This document shows positions 1-9,510 of a DNA stretch of 64,000 nucleotides, in pieces. The stretch is from Leishmania infantum JPCM5 (taxonomy: Eukaryota; Euglenozoa; Kinetoplastea; Trypanosomatida; Trypanosomatidae): assembly GCF_000002875.2 (NCBI RefSeq), contig NC_009415.2, positions 1,126,001-1,190,000 of the forward strand, read 5' to 3'. The notes under the pieces are model-generated. The model saw only the letters and a list, made by a program, of their open reading frames with translations, was not told the DNA's origin and made no database searches. Position 1 is the first letter of the stretch. Every line of letters starts with the position of its first letter. The position numbers were made by a program, and so were the translations under genes.

Positions 1-380
1 CGAGGAAGCGAAGAGTACACAAGCACATGAAAAAAAGGAAAAGGGAAAAGCACCCTCCTCTTCTCCCCGTCGTCACGTCGATAGTCAGCGGGGCTGTCTG
101 CCACGAAGAGTGCGACACACACACACGCACACACAGGTGCGTGTAAGAGAGGGATGCAGATGGGCTGCTCGCGGCACCATTGCTGGACACTCTCCTCTGT
201 GTTGACGTTTTTTTGCTTGGGGGAGGGGAGAGGACGGCGCTGGGCAGCGAAGAGGCGCCCAAAAGGGAGAGAGCGAAAGACACGCGATAGGATCGAGAGG
301 AGGCACAGGGGGAAAAAGACGCTGCTTTCTTCTGCCGGAGGCACCGCGAGGCGTGCGCGAGGGCAGCCCAAAATGCAGTT
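1..380. other. Gene-free stretch downstream of the 3'-nucleotidase
   Basis: This holds the 3' untranslated region of the 3'-nucleotidase/nuclease and the start of the next intergenic zone. It contains a short CA/AC run near 117-134 and purine-rich plus-strand sequence. I see no coding potential; the overlapping open frames are short and biased in composition. Confidence 0.6.
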
Positions 381-1517
381 CTAGAGGGCGACGTGCTCAT
401 AGGAACCAAAGCGGTCGCGCTTCGGCAGGTAGCACTTGAGGGCCAGGACCACCAGGGTGGCGATGATAATGCCGGCGATGAAGAGTGCCACGGCGACAAT
501 CGCCGTCACAGCAGCGCTGATGCCTTTCTGATCGTAGTGGTTGTGCACCTCAGCCTTGTTTTCCGTGTCCACTTCGCTTTGGATGCTCTTGAGGCCCTGC
601 AGAATAGTGTCCATGCTCACTGACTTCAGCGTCGTGTTCAGCATCTTGGCCAGGCGGTAGCCGGCAAGCAGCACCTGACGCTCCGAGATCTTCTTGGCGT
701 TCGTCTTGTACTCGTCAGAGAGCGTGGCGCCATTGTCGGCGCCGGGGTAGGCGTACTTGAGCGCCAGGTCGAAGGTCTCCTTGGATATCTCCGTAGTATC
801 CACGAGATTCTTCTCCTTATCCGTCAGCGTGCTCGCGTACGTTGCTTCCAGATAGTCGGCAAAGTTGTTTAGGTCGTCGTAGTCGGCCTCGCTCAACGGG
901 CGCGGCACATCCTCACCAGATTTGCCCTCCGCCATCGAGTCCCAGTACGCGTGCAGCAGCATCTTGGTTCCCTTGGAGTCGATAACGACGAGCTGCTTGT
1001 TGCCGCCGAGGTCGCTTTCCGGGTACTGGTTAGAGAAGAGGTTGACGTTGTGCAGTGGCTGGTGGATGTCGCCCATAAAGTGTAGCAAGAGCGCCAGCGA
1101 CTGGACGATAACGTCGGAGTTGGCCGTGGGTTTTTCGATCGCCGTCTGCAGCATCGGGATGACAGAGGCGACGTTCACCGTCTGTACGGGGCTGACATCC
1201 AAGGTGAAGTCTTCGTCCGTGTAGTACGGCGTCGTGATGTAGTGCCACGTCGACAGTGTTTTGAGGCCGATCGTCTTGATGTCATCCGCCCACGGTGCGG
1301 TCTGCACCATGTCTGGGCTTTTTGGATAGGGTCCAGAGAAGGACAGCACCTTAGCAGCCAGCTCAGCTTTTTCAACGAGAGACGCACCCATGTGGCGTTT
1401 CGCAATGAGCGCCACGGACATGTGGCCCTTGCTCCACCACGCGCTGACAGGGAGTGCAGCAGTACTGAGGAGCGTCAGCGTCACCAGCAGAAGCTGAAGG
1501 AAACGAGCTCGAGCCAT
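381..1517 (-). CDS. 3'-nucleotidase/nuclease (P1/S1 class I nuclease), membrane anchored
   Basis: 378 residues. Trypanosomatid 3'-nucleotidase/nucleases hydrolyse 3'-nucleotides and single-stranded nucleic acids at the cell surface or in secretory compartments, supplying nucleosides for purine salvage. Visible here: a signal peptide (residues 1-26, ending PVSA); the mature N-terminus WWSKGH, whose Trp and His are zinc ligands in this family; APWADDI and TWHYI with further Asp/His ligands; the block HFMGDIHQPLH; DLGGN; and LLHAYWDSM. All the family's zinc-binding landmarks appear intact. A C-terminal hydrophobic helix (AAVTAIVAVALFIAGIIIA) followed by a short basic tail makes it type I anchored. 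The start chosen is the ATG before the signal peptide; the longer open frame upstream has low-complexity residues encoded by a CA repeat. A likely trans-splice acceptor AG lies at 1540-1541 after a CA-rich tract. The gene is last in transcription order and lies only 485 bp from the SNF2 gene. Confidence 0.95.
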   Translation of the reverse strand: MARARFLQLLLVTLTLLSTAALPVSAWWSKGHMSVALIAKRHMGASLVEKAELAAKVLSFSGPYPKSPDMVQTAPWADDIKTIGLKTLSTWHYITTPYYTDEDFTLDVSPVQTVNVASVIPMLQTAIEKPTANSDVIVQSLALLLHFMGDIHQPLHNVNLFSNQYPESDLGGNKQLVVIDSKGTKMLLHAYWDSMAEGKSGEDVPRPLSEADYDDLNNFADYLEATYASTLTDKEKNLVDTTEISKETFDLALKYAYPGADNGATLSDEYKTNAKKISERQVLLAGYRLAKMLNTTLKSVSMDTILQGLKSIQSEVDTENKAEVHNHYDQKGISAAVTAIVAVALFIAGIIIATLVVLALKCYLPKRDRFGSYEHVAL

Positions 1518-2002
1518 GTCTGCCGTAGCGTGCACGGTACTGTGTGTGTGTGTGTGCGTGTGTGCGAGGAAGACGGGGGCCGAGGAGTCACTGTACAGCA
1601 CGTAATGGCTGAGGTTTGCTTCACGGTGTGGAGAGGAAAGGATAAACAGCAACGACGCCAAAGAAACGGAAGCAACACAGAGACAGTTGAGTGCAAGAAG
1701 ATCTTGACGGACATCGTGCGACGTGAAAGGGCCGCCCCGAACGGTATAGGCGGAGTGGGCGGGGGGGGTGTAGAGACACGTCAGTGGAGCGGCTGGAAAG
1801 CTGACTCATCGCCATGGAGGTGCCACAAGAGGAAGGGGGGGTTCCTGAGCACTTCAAACGCGGTCTATGCTCATGGAAAGCAGGTTGTGTGATCATCAAA
1901 GAAAGTGCATCTAGATTGGTAACGCAGTCGGAATGACCACGCAGCGGTTGGCGCGTCTATTCTAAATACAAGAAACACCACCGAGTATTCACAACGGAAC
2001 TG
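1518..2002. other. Short intergenic region between SNF2 gene and 3'-nucleotidase
   Basis: 485 bp. It contains a (GT)n run at about 1540-1562 (CA on the transcribed strand), purine-rich plus-strand tracts from about 1620 that supply the polypyrimidine signal for trans-splicing of the downstream gene, and the SNF2 3' untranslated region. No coding content seen. Confidence 0.6.
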
Positions 2003-4729
2003 CTACGCGCTCCTGTGCGGCATCACGTGTTGCAGCCACGCACGATCGAGAAGCAGGCGGAGTTCGCCGGCGGTCAGTGCCTGCCTCTTGGATGAGGACA
2101 CTGATGAACCAGATCTCGCCCTCTTTTTCGGAGGCTCGGCACATACTGCTGCCGCCGCACATCGAAGGACATCCGCGGCCGGGATTGGTGGTGGCCGAGT
2201 GCCCACGTCACCACTCGTAGTGCAGCACCGCTGTGATATGCACCCTGCACCATCACACCCAAGCACCAAGTGCTCTAGCTTCAGTTTCCGATCCACAATC
2301 CCGCTGTGCCGTTCATCTTCCACGGTGTGGGGGCTGACCAATCGGTAGAGGGCGACGGGATTCCGCTGCCCGATTCTGTGGCACCGATCCACTGCCTGCA
2401 AGTCGTTGTGCGGATTGAAATCACCGTCCAGCAGGATAACGGTGTCGGCGCCGGTGAGGTTGAGGCCGGTGCCACCGGCGCGGGTGCTGATGAGAAACAG
2501 AAACACACCCGGCTGCGCTGCGATGGCAGCACTGGTGGCAGTTGAGGTCAGGGAGAGGTCTGATGACCATGAAGCAACATCCGCTTTACACTTGCTGGAT
2601 GTGATGGAAGACTTGTGGGTTGAGAGGCTGTCACTTCCAGCACTAGCCGATCTCTTCCGCGTCACCAGATGGGCATAGCATGCCTTTACACTGCCCGTCG
2701 CCTTGAATAAGTGAGGCGGCGTCTCGTTCACGCTCCTCTCGGCAAGAACCCCTGCAGGGGTGCTCGCGCGAGCCGACAAAAATGGCTCCTCGAAGACTTC
2801 ATCATCCTCTTCGATGCCTCGAGTGCGGAGCCCCTTCCCCAGACGGCGCCAGCTCGGCTTCGCCAGTGGGAGAACACGGTCGGCAGGGGTGGGGGGCTTC
2901 TCCGCCTGCCTGTCGTGCTCAAGGAACACCTCTACAGAATCACCTCCAGCTGCAGCATTCACCGAAAATGGTGCGCTATCATACTCCGCACCATTGCCCG
3001 GTTGGTTGGAAGAGCTAGGCGGCCCTTGAAAGTGACGAATAGCCTCGCTGCGGGCTTCTGCAGAGCTGCTCCCGTCCAGGCGCGTGTACACCAACATCTG
3101 AGACAGCATCGTTTCAAGTCGCTTGCGGCCAGTGCTATCCTTGGGCGAACCGCTTTCGCGGCATCTGTCCATCGCCACCACTGCTTCTGTCTCATCGCCT
3201 CCAAGGAGCGCCTCTTCGAGGACCGCATTCTTCAAGGATAGGTATTCCTCGACGAGATCGAGCGCATTTGTCATTTGAGAGAACAAGAGGACACGATGGC
3301 CACGGCGGCGCAGTTCCGGCAGCATGGCGTCAAGCAGTTTCAGCTTTCCTGACGCCTTCACCATGAACTCGAGTCGCTCGCGCGCTGAGGATGGCGACTG
3401 GGGTGTGCGCCGCCGTTCACAGCTATTTGCATAGAAGTCACGGATGAGAAACGGATGGATGCAGCATTTTCGGAGGTGCGTGAGACGGCTGTTGCTATAG
3501 CGTTCTTCCGATTGAACCCGGGCGTAGAGCAGCTGCTGCTTCGGTGTGAGCGGGGTGGGAAGAACGAGGTCGTACTTAGGCGGGAGCTTGATGCCGACAG
3601 TGGCCTTGATGCGGCGTAGCACAAATGGCTGCAGCACTGTTTTCAGACACGCGAGGAGTAAACCTTGCTCTTCGCCGGCGTTGGCGCCGGTATTCGCTTG
3701 AGGCGCATGTGGGAATCGAACGGCCGCTGCCGTATGCCTTTCTGTGGGCTCTTTCCCACCTGAGCCATCGCCATGTCGCTCCTCTCTTCTCTCATTGACT
3801 CGTCGATCACATCCACATGAGAGTGCCGTCACTGCTTCTCGAAGACGCCGTTGATCGGCATCGCCGTGACTGAAAATCTGCGGCCCGACATACTCTAGTA
3901 GCGTCCACAGCTCCGTCAGGTCGTTCTGCAAAGGGGTGCCCGTGAGGATCAGGCGCATGGGGCACGCGGCTTTGTGGAGAGTCTGCAGGAGCTTGCACTG
4001 GAGCTTCTTCAAGCGGTGCGCCTCGTCAACGATGGTGATATCCCAGTGGATAAGGCGAGCAAGCGCGCCATGGTCCATCATGACAGATTCGTAGCTCGCG
4101 AGCACGACTCCACCGACAGTCTTCGCCAGCACTCTCACGGGCACACCCTGTGCCCACTGCGCCCGCAGAGTTTCCTGCCGCTCAAAGGCACGGCGGTGTC
4201 GGCTCCGCAGCCGCGATCTTAGCTTAGCACGGATCTCGTGTGTGCCGCGGAACTCGGTGACGTGCATCCACGGCACCCAGCGCAGCAGCTCCTTTTTCCA
4301 GCTCTCCATTGTGGAGAGAGGGACAACAATGAGGAAGGTGCCCAGCACCCCGGTCTTCGCGAGGGCGGCAAGGAAGGCGGCCACTTGAACTGTCTTGCCG
4401 AGGCCCATTTCATCTGCCATAATGCCGTGCAGGCCGAGTTCGTGGAGGGCCAGTAACCAGCGCACGCCCTCCCGCTGGTGCTCGAGAAGTTGTAGCGGGG
4501 GTGAGGTGGCTGTAGAAGGTTGACAAACACACCCTGGGAGTGCGTTCGTGAGAGAGTAGGTCGGACATGCTTCATCGTCGGGAAAAAACTCTGCACGGCT
4601 GTCCAGTTGGTGAAGAGCTGCGCGTTGCCGTTGCGCCTCCACGGCCGCGCGGATCCGTGACTGTGTGCGCTGCGACGCTTTAGCCATCTTGTCAGCCGCG
4701 CGGTAGAGCTCATCGCACTGCAGGGTCAT
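2003..4729 (-). CDS. SNF2-family ATP-dependent chromatin remodeller (LSH/DDM1-like)
   Basis: 908 residues. A two-lobed SNF2 DNA translocase, expected to be nuclear and to reposition nucleosomes. Lobe 1: ADEMGLGKT (Walker A, residues 105-113), DEAH (235-238), LTGTPLQND (262-270). Lobe 2: HRVLLFSQM, then YTRLDGS, then STRAGGTGLNL, then DLQAVDRCHRIGQ ending at residue 788. The first lobe reads most like the LSH/HELLS/DDM1 group (MADEMGLGKTVQ..VPLST..SWKKEL). A segment of about 170 residues, rich in Ser and charged residues, separates RHFQ from FLFLISTRAGG (about residues 569-740); it is low complexity, so the catalytic fold could still close. The C-terminus has a basic nuclear-signal-like stretch (PPKKRARS). 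The start is the first ATG of the long frame; a five-codon upstream ORF sits just before it. Subfamily assignment is inference; SNF2 membership is clear. Confidence 0.93.
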   Translation of the reverse strand: MTLQCDELYRAADKMAKASQRTQSRIRAAVEAQRQRAALHQLDSRAEFFPDDEACPTYSLTNALPGCVCQPSTATSPPLQLLEHQREGVRWLLALHELGLHGIMADEMGLGKTVQVAAFLAALAKTGVLGTFLIVVPLSTMESWKKELLRWVPWMHVTEFRGTHEIRAKLRSRLRSRHRRAFERQETLRAQWAQGVPVRVLAKTVGGVVLASYESVMMDHGALARLIHWDITIVDEAHRLKKLQCKLLQTLHKAACPMRLILTGTPLQNDLTELWTLLEYVGPQIFSHGDADQRRLREAVTALSCGCDRRVNERREERHGDGSGGKEPTERHTAAAVRFPHAPQANTGANAGEEQGLLLACLKTVLQPFVLRRIKATVGIKLPPKYDLVLPTPLTPKQQLLYARVQSEERYSNSRLTHLRKCCIHPFLIRDFYANSCERRRTPQSPSSARERLEFMVKASGKLKLLDAMLPELRRRGHRVLLFSQMTNALDLVEEYLSLKNAVLEEALLGGDETEAVVAMDRCRESGSPKDSTGRKRLETMLSQMLVYTRLDGSSSAEARSEAIRHFQGPPSSSNQPGNGAEYDSAPFSVNAAAGGDSVEVFLEHDRQAEKPPTPADRVLPLAKPSWRRLGKGLRTRGIEEDDEVFEEPFLSARASTPAGVLAERSVNETPPHLFKATGSVKACYAHLVTRKRSASAGSDSLSTHKSSITSSKCKADVASWSSDLSLTSTATSAAIAAQPGVFLFLISTRAGGTGLNLTGADTVILLDGDFNPHNDLQAVDRCHRIGQRNPVALYRLVSPHTVEDERHSGIVDRKLKLEHLVLGCDGAGCISQRCCTTSGDVGTRPPPIPAADVLRCAAAAVCAEPPKKRARSGSSVSSSKRQALTAGELRLLLDRAWLQHVMPHRSA

Positions 4730-6879
4730 TTCTATGCAGCATACATGGGAAGGGCTGGTGAGTCGATAAGCCTCGCGCTTGCGACCAGTTCCGCTGCCGA
4801 GTGTCGAGCAACGGGGCAGCTTGATGGGGTGTGCTCGGAATAGCGACTCCGTTAATCACCATCGGAGGGCACACGGAGGAGAGAGAGGTGGGAGAGAGGT
4901 AGGGAGAGGAAACGAATCTGCTAGAACGTGACACACGAGCCACTTTCCAAGCAGTTAGGTCAAAACCGCCGCACCTTCCGTGCCCTCGTGATGCGTGGAC
5001 AGCTTTCGGGCAAGCGGGATCAAGGCACCTCACTGGCATCCTCCGATCAAATAGGAGAGTGGGAGGGAGTTACGCGATAGCAGAGCTGACGCGGTCGGGG
5101 CAGTCGAAGCTCCTCCCGCTGCACCGCAACGTTAGAGGAACGTCGAGTTGTTGCGTTCATTGCCATCGTTTGCACCATTTTTTATGTTGTGTGGGCCGCA
5201 CAACTATAAAAACAGAAGGGAGAGAGGCCTGGGACGTCGAAACGAGAGGAGATCCCCCCTCCAACACACGCCACTAAGCACCACCAAAGAAAGCAAGTTC
5301 ATATATGAGAACGGAAAGGAAGCACACGCATGCACAAATAGAGAGAGAAAGAGGGAAGAGGGAGGGGAAGCGGTTATGCGCATGAATTCGCAGATATGCT
5401 GTAAACTACGAAGGCGAACAACAAAAAAAAGGCTTGCAAGCAAGAAAACGACAAGAGGACCGAAGACATGCAGGCAATCGGGCGAGATTGCGGTACTACA
5501 AGCGCTGCTACACCGCCATGGCTCCGCCTTCAGCGGTCTTGTTTTCGTGCGTTTCCCAGCGGAGGACTTGCGTTCTCTCTCCCTCTGTGTGTCTGTGATT
5601 GCGGCGTGGCGGTGCGTTGTGAAATGGGCGCGCAGATGAGCTGCAGCCGTCCGTCGTGTGAGCTTGACAGAGAGAGAGGGAGACGGGCAGCTTTGCCGAG
5701 TCGTGGCCACCGGCTCCGACACCCGTGCCCTCAAGCTGCGGCTCACGGCATTTGTGTGTCGCCCGTCCATTTTGCGTTGTTGCGTGCTGAGCCCCACAAA
5801 CTTCGCCATCAGCGCTGCCGCCAGTCGAGGTAGTACGCGAAAACAACAACAAAAACGCCTGCGCACACGTGCGCGCGTAAGGCAGCTCCTCGACCTTCTT
5901 TAGGAGCAAGAAACGTACACTATAGGCAAAGGGGAATACTCACCCGCACAGATCCGCTCTCGAAAAACGACTCTGACGCTTGCTGTGCCTCGACGGCGGA
6001 GACTCCCATCACGAGAGGGGCCGAAGTGACGGTGTCGTGGGTCGCAAGGAGGACGAAGATATCATCTTCCAGGTCCCTCCCTCAACACCAAGGCTAAAAG
6101 CACGCGCACACACAAGCAGAGCAGCAAAACCAAAACATGAGGACAGAAAAAAAGACGCTGCCGCGATACCCGCGGATGGATGAGAGCACCCTTTTCGCTT
6201 TCGCGTTGACGAGAGCAATCAAGAGACGAGTTGGACGCGTCGTAGCGCCCGATGTCCGAATCCGAAGAGGCTTCCGAGTGACATCGACTCAGGCGCACCA
6301 CACGCACGTATATCAGATGTACTGTAAGCGGCCGCCACCGCAGCCACACAGGACTCGAGGGATTCGCAGAAGCATCACACAGGCTCTTCCTCTGCTAGCA
6401 CGACGACAGCAGCGGTGCCAGCTCCCAAACGACACGCGTGGACAGAATCCACGAGCCTACTCAGGTAACACGTGGGAGAAACGAAACCCCCACACGAACG
6501 AAAAAGACACGAGCCCAAGAGAAAAGGAAAACGCGATAAAGCATAAAAGAGGGCGAAGGGAGTATGTACGGCAGCGTCACCAGAAGAGCGTTTTGCGTGC
6601 CATCAGTCACTTAGGAGAGAAGAAGCTGGTGGTGGGGAGGGGGGGGGGAGGTGAGCTGACTCACCATGCGGAAAAAAAAGCGGAATAGGGAGAAAGCAGA
6701 TAAAGGCATTTTCTTTTTGATTGATTTGCTTCGCGGCCACGCACTCCACTGCACACCGAGCACGTCGACAGATATGCACGCATACACGCCATCACAACGC
6801 AGACGCCTCCGCTGCACCACGGCGGCATCTTGGCCCTCTAGGGCGAGACGGCTGCCGCCGAAGCGGGGACATGCGTCTC
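4730..6879. other. Long intergenic region, 3' side of isomerase and 5' side of SNF2 gene
   Basis: No credible gene. Plus-strand purine tracts (for example about 4870-4920 and 5340-5380) read as polypyrimidine on the transcribed strand and probably serve SNF2 mRNA processing. Open frames on both strands are compositionally biased (Arg/Ser/Cys-rich) and overlap each other. A G run lies near 6638-6650. Confidence 0.5.
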
Positions 6880-7440
6880 ACGGTCTCTTCTTGTCCTTCC
6901 TCGCGCCTCCCTCGCACGCGTGCTGCGCCACCGGCACCAGACCGACCTGGGTGCACTGCGCGCCTGGACCCAACGCGGGCAGCGTCCAGGGCCCTGCTCA
7001 AGGGCGGAGGCACCGGCGTCCGCCGTGCGCGTAGTAGAGGGGTGGTGGTGGCCCAGGTGCATGCCGCACGGGCTCACGGAATCAGTTGGGCAGCCGCAGG
7101 CCAGGGCCCCCTGGAGGCCCTGTGCTCCGCCTGTGCGCCCTCCCTCGCGCCCTCCGTCGCCTCAAGCAGCGGCATGCCATAGTACGGTGTGGAGACTCGC
7201 CACATGGGTGCCCGGACGACTCGATGCTGCCATTCGGGGTGCTCGCGTCATGCCCCCCCCGGGCATCTGTGCCTCAGCAGCCCACACGGCCGGGTGGGGG
7301 ACGTTCCGCATGATCCGCGCACATGCACACGGCGGCTCGCTCGCATGCGTCTCTTCGCGCCTCTGCATGCTTTCTTCGGATGCGAGGCGCCGTGCCGGCG
7401 GTGCTTGACAGCGCGTGCGCACAAAGAACTCAGAGCCTCT
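6880..7440. repeat. GC-rich dispersed-repeat-like element
   Basis: About 560 bp of strongly GC-rich, non-simple sequence that stands out from the purine-rich flanks. A segment (about 6915-7010) is recognisably similar to 22125-22215: both share TGCGCCACCGGCACCAG followed, about 50 bp later, by CAGGGCCCT. Open frames here are Arg/Ala-rich on both strands and look like composition effects. It may belong to a second Leishmania retroposon family such as SIDER1, but I cannot confirm this from sequence alone. Confidence 0.4.
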
Positions 7441-7532
7441 CCTCATGAGGGGCATGTAGACGTCAGATTGCAGAATTCACGCAAGAGAAATAACACGCCG
7501 ATGTGCCGGATTCGCGCTAGAATCACTCGGCG

Positions 7533-8582
7533 TTACTTACGAGAGCGGCTCTTGAGGCGTTCCAGGTAGCTTTCAAGGTTCTTCTGCACCTCAGGTCGCA
7601 GCATATATTGTGTGAAAAACTCTGTATCGTAGTTGCGGTCGTCCTCGGTGGCAAGCAACCGCAAGTATTCGCAGCGCACCATATCACGAGCCACCCGACG
7701 CGCCTGCTGCGGCACGCTGAGAAAGCGTTCCGCCTGCTGGTAGGCCGCTTCGATTGTGCTTTCTTCATCGGCGGCCACCTCATCAATGAGCCCGAGGTTT
7801 CGCGCATCGTCGGCCACGGGTGTCTCGCCCAGCTGCAGCATCCGCTCCGCCTGGCGCGAGCCCAGCAGGTAGGCATAGGCTGGCATCACCCACGGCGGGG
7901 CGACGAGTCCTAGTTTCGTCTCGTTAAGACCGATGCGGTAGAGCCGGTTGTTGTTCGTGTTGTCCTTCGGCCCGCGAGCCATCACACGGTAGTCGCAGCC
8001 CATCGCGATGATACAGCCCCCCGCCGGTGAGTTGCCGGTAATGGCCGCGATGATTGGCTTGGGGAAAGAGTTGAAGATGAGCCACATCTCCTGGAAGCTC
8101 TGCCAGAAGACCGCGATGCGATCCGGCTTCGGGTTATGCACCTCGACGAGGTCCAGTCCAGCCGAGAAGACTGTCGGAATCGCAGAGGAGATGATCACAG
8201 CCTTCGTCTCCTCGTTGTTTCCAAGCCACAGCATCCACTGGTTCAGCTCCTGGAAGAGCTCCAGGCTCATCGAGTTCACCGGGGCACGGGCCAGCTGCAC
8301 GTTTGTGATGCCCTTCTCATTTGTGTTGATTCTCAGAAGCTTGGGCACCCCTGTCGGCTTCTTTGGGGGCTCGAACTCTGGCTGCGCGTCGTCGCTGCGC
8401 TTCGATCCCGCAGGAGCGGCATTCGTGTCTTGATGCCGGTCATGCAGAGCCACCCTCAGTTGCGGCGGCACACCGGGCAGCGGCTGCCACTGGAAGCGGT
8501 ACTGCGTGAGCTGAAACAGCCCCGACTTGACGCCAAGAGTGCGGGCGCCACGGGTGAGAGTGGACGATATGGCGCGGCGCAT
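7533..8582 (-). CDS. ECI1: Mitochondrial enoyl-CoA delta isomerase (3,2-trans-enoyl-CoA isomerase)
   Basis: 349 residues. Crotonase-fold enzyme that shifts cis-3 or trans-3 enoyl-CoA double bonds to trans-2 during beta-oxidation of unsaturated fatty acids. The N-terminus (MRRAISSTLTRGARTLG) is Arg/Ser/Thr-rich and lacks acidic residues, as expected for a mitochondrial presequence. The crotonase core starts near residue 80. Oxyanion-hole segments are FSAGLDL (139-145) and SPAGGC (185-190). The stretch GLNETKLGLVAPP includes Glu221, at the position of the catalytic glutamate of animal ECI1, whose equivalent segment is very similar. The C-terminal ESYLERLKSR also matches that family. The start is the ATG preceding the presequence; the longer open frame upstream lacks a good ATG. 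A probable trans-splice acceptor AG is at 8691-8692. It precedes a long repeat-bearing intergenic region. Confidence 0.94.
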   Translation of the reverse strand: MRRAISSTLTRGARTLGVKSGLFQLTQYRFQWQPLPGVPPQLRVALHDRHQDTNAAPAGSKRSDDAQPEFEPPKKPTGVPKLLRINTNEKGITNVQLARAPVNSMSLELFQELNQWMLWLGNNEETKAVIISSAIPTVFSAGLDLVEVHNPKPDRIAVFWQSFQEMWLIFNSFPKPIIAAITGNSPAGGCIIAMGCDYRVMARGPKDNTNNNRLYRIGLNETKLGLVAPPWVMPAYAYLLGSRQAERMLQLGETPVADDARNLGLIDEVAADEESTIEAAYQQAERFLSVPQQARRVARDMVRCEYLRLLATEDDRNYDTEFFTQYMLRPEVQKNLESYLERLKSRSRK

Positions 8583-8690
8583 GATCGCAGAAGTGCTGCG
8601 ACGACAGCAAACAACAAGGCGGTGCGACAAGAATGTGGGATATGGTGGGTCTTCGTTGGAGGCCTGGCGGACGCGGCGGCGAAGAGACGA

Positions 8691-8692
8691 CT
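8691..8692 (-). promoter_or_regulatory. Predicted trans-splice acceptor AG for the isomerase mRNA
   Basis: On the minus strand, CCTTTCCCCCTTCTGTGCAG ends here. It is a long pyrimidine tract followed by the first AG, about 110 nt upstream of the ATG at 8582. This is the expected form of a spliced-leader addition site. It is predicted from sequence only. Confidence 0.5.
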
Positions 8693-9042
8693 GCACAGAA
8701 GGGGGAAAGGTGCGACAAGAGGTTCAGGAGCAAGCGGAGAGCAAGAATGGATAATGCACATGTGCGCACGTTGTAGTAGAGCCCGCGAGCAGTTTGGTGT
8801 TCCGAGCGTCGTTCGATGAGACACCGCGCGTGCCGAAAGCCAACCGCGCAACAGCGTCGGACCCGCGTCGGAGCCACGTCTTATTGAGCCGCATCCTTCT
8901 CTTCCGGCAGGGTTTCGCCCATGCAGGCTTAATCGGTATCCACAGCGTCTCCACCATAACATCAGAGACGCATCCTTTCCGATGAGAGCGCACTCTATGC
9001 AACGCTCACGTATATAACCACGCCTGGTTGTCAATTCTGTGT

Positions 9043-9510
9043 CAGAGAATATGAGTTTCGTTCAGGTCTACTCACCGGCCTCCCACAGACCCCACCCCTC
9101 TCTGCGTGGTGCGGCGGCAGCCGCCGACACACACGCGTCACAGCCATGCGCCGACTCCGTTATCTCAGCGAACGGTCCCTGCCTCGAGCTCAGCTCACCC
9201 GCCTCCTAACAGCCGCTCCCACTGTGCCGGCCGCCACCCCCTGGTGCATCCCCCTCCTCTGGGTGACACGCCGGCTCCGCACACCAGCACGCAGCGCGAG
9301 GGCGGGGCGTGGGGTACACTCGAGTTCCCCTGACACTTCGCGCATCATATAAGTGAGAGAAACGCGTGCACGGTCGCCGGCCCCGCCGACGCCACGTCAG
9401 CCAGGACCTGAACGCCAACATCAGCAGCGATACATCGCCCTGGCCTCCCCAGCCCGTTGGTGCGGGGCCCTGGAATACGACGCGCTGAGGTGTTTCCCCG
9501 TGATTACGGC
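9043..9510 (+). repeat. SIDER2-like retroposon copy 1 (internally deleted at 3' end)
   Basis: Nearly identical to the copies at 13723, 17779, 39260 and (inverted) 51525 over the core from GCGCCGACTCCGTTATCTCA to AGCCCGTTGGTGC. It shares its 5' edge (CAGAGAATATGAGTTTCG) only with the 13723 copy. After 9463 it skips the GACCTTGTCACCACC segment present in other copies and resumes near the shared 3' end, so it is internally deleted. A-rich sequence follows. Size, dispersion and intergenic position match Leishmania SIDER2 elements; the family name is inference. Confidence 0.75.
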
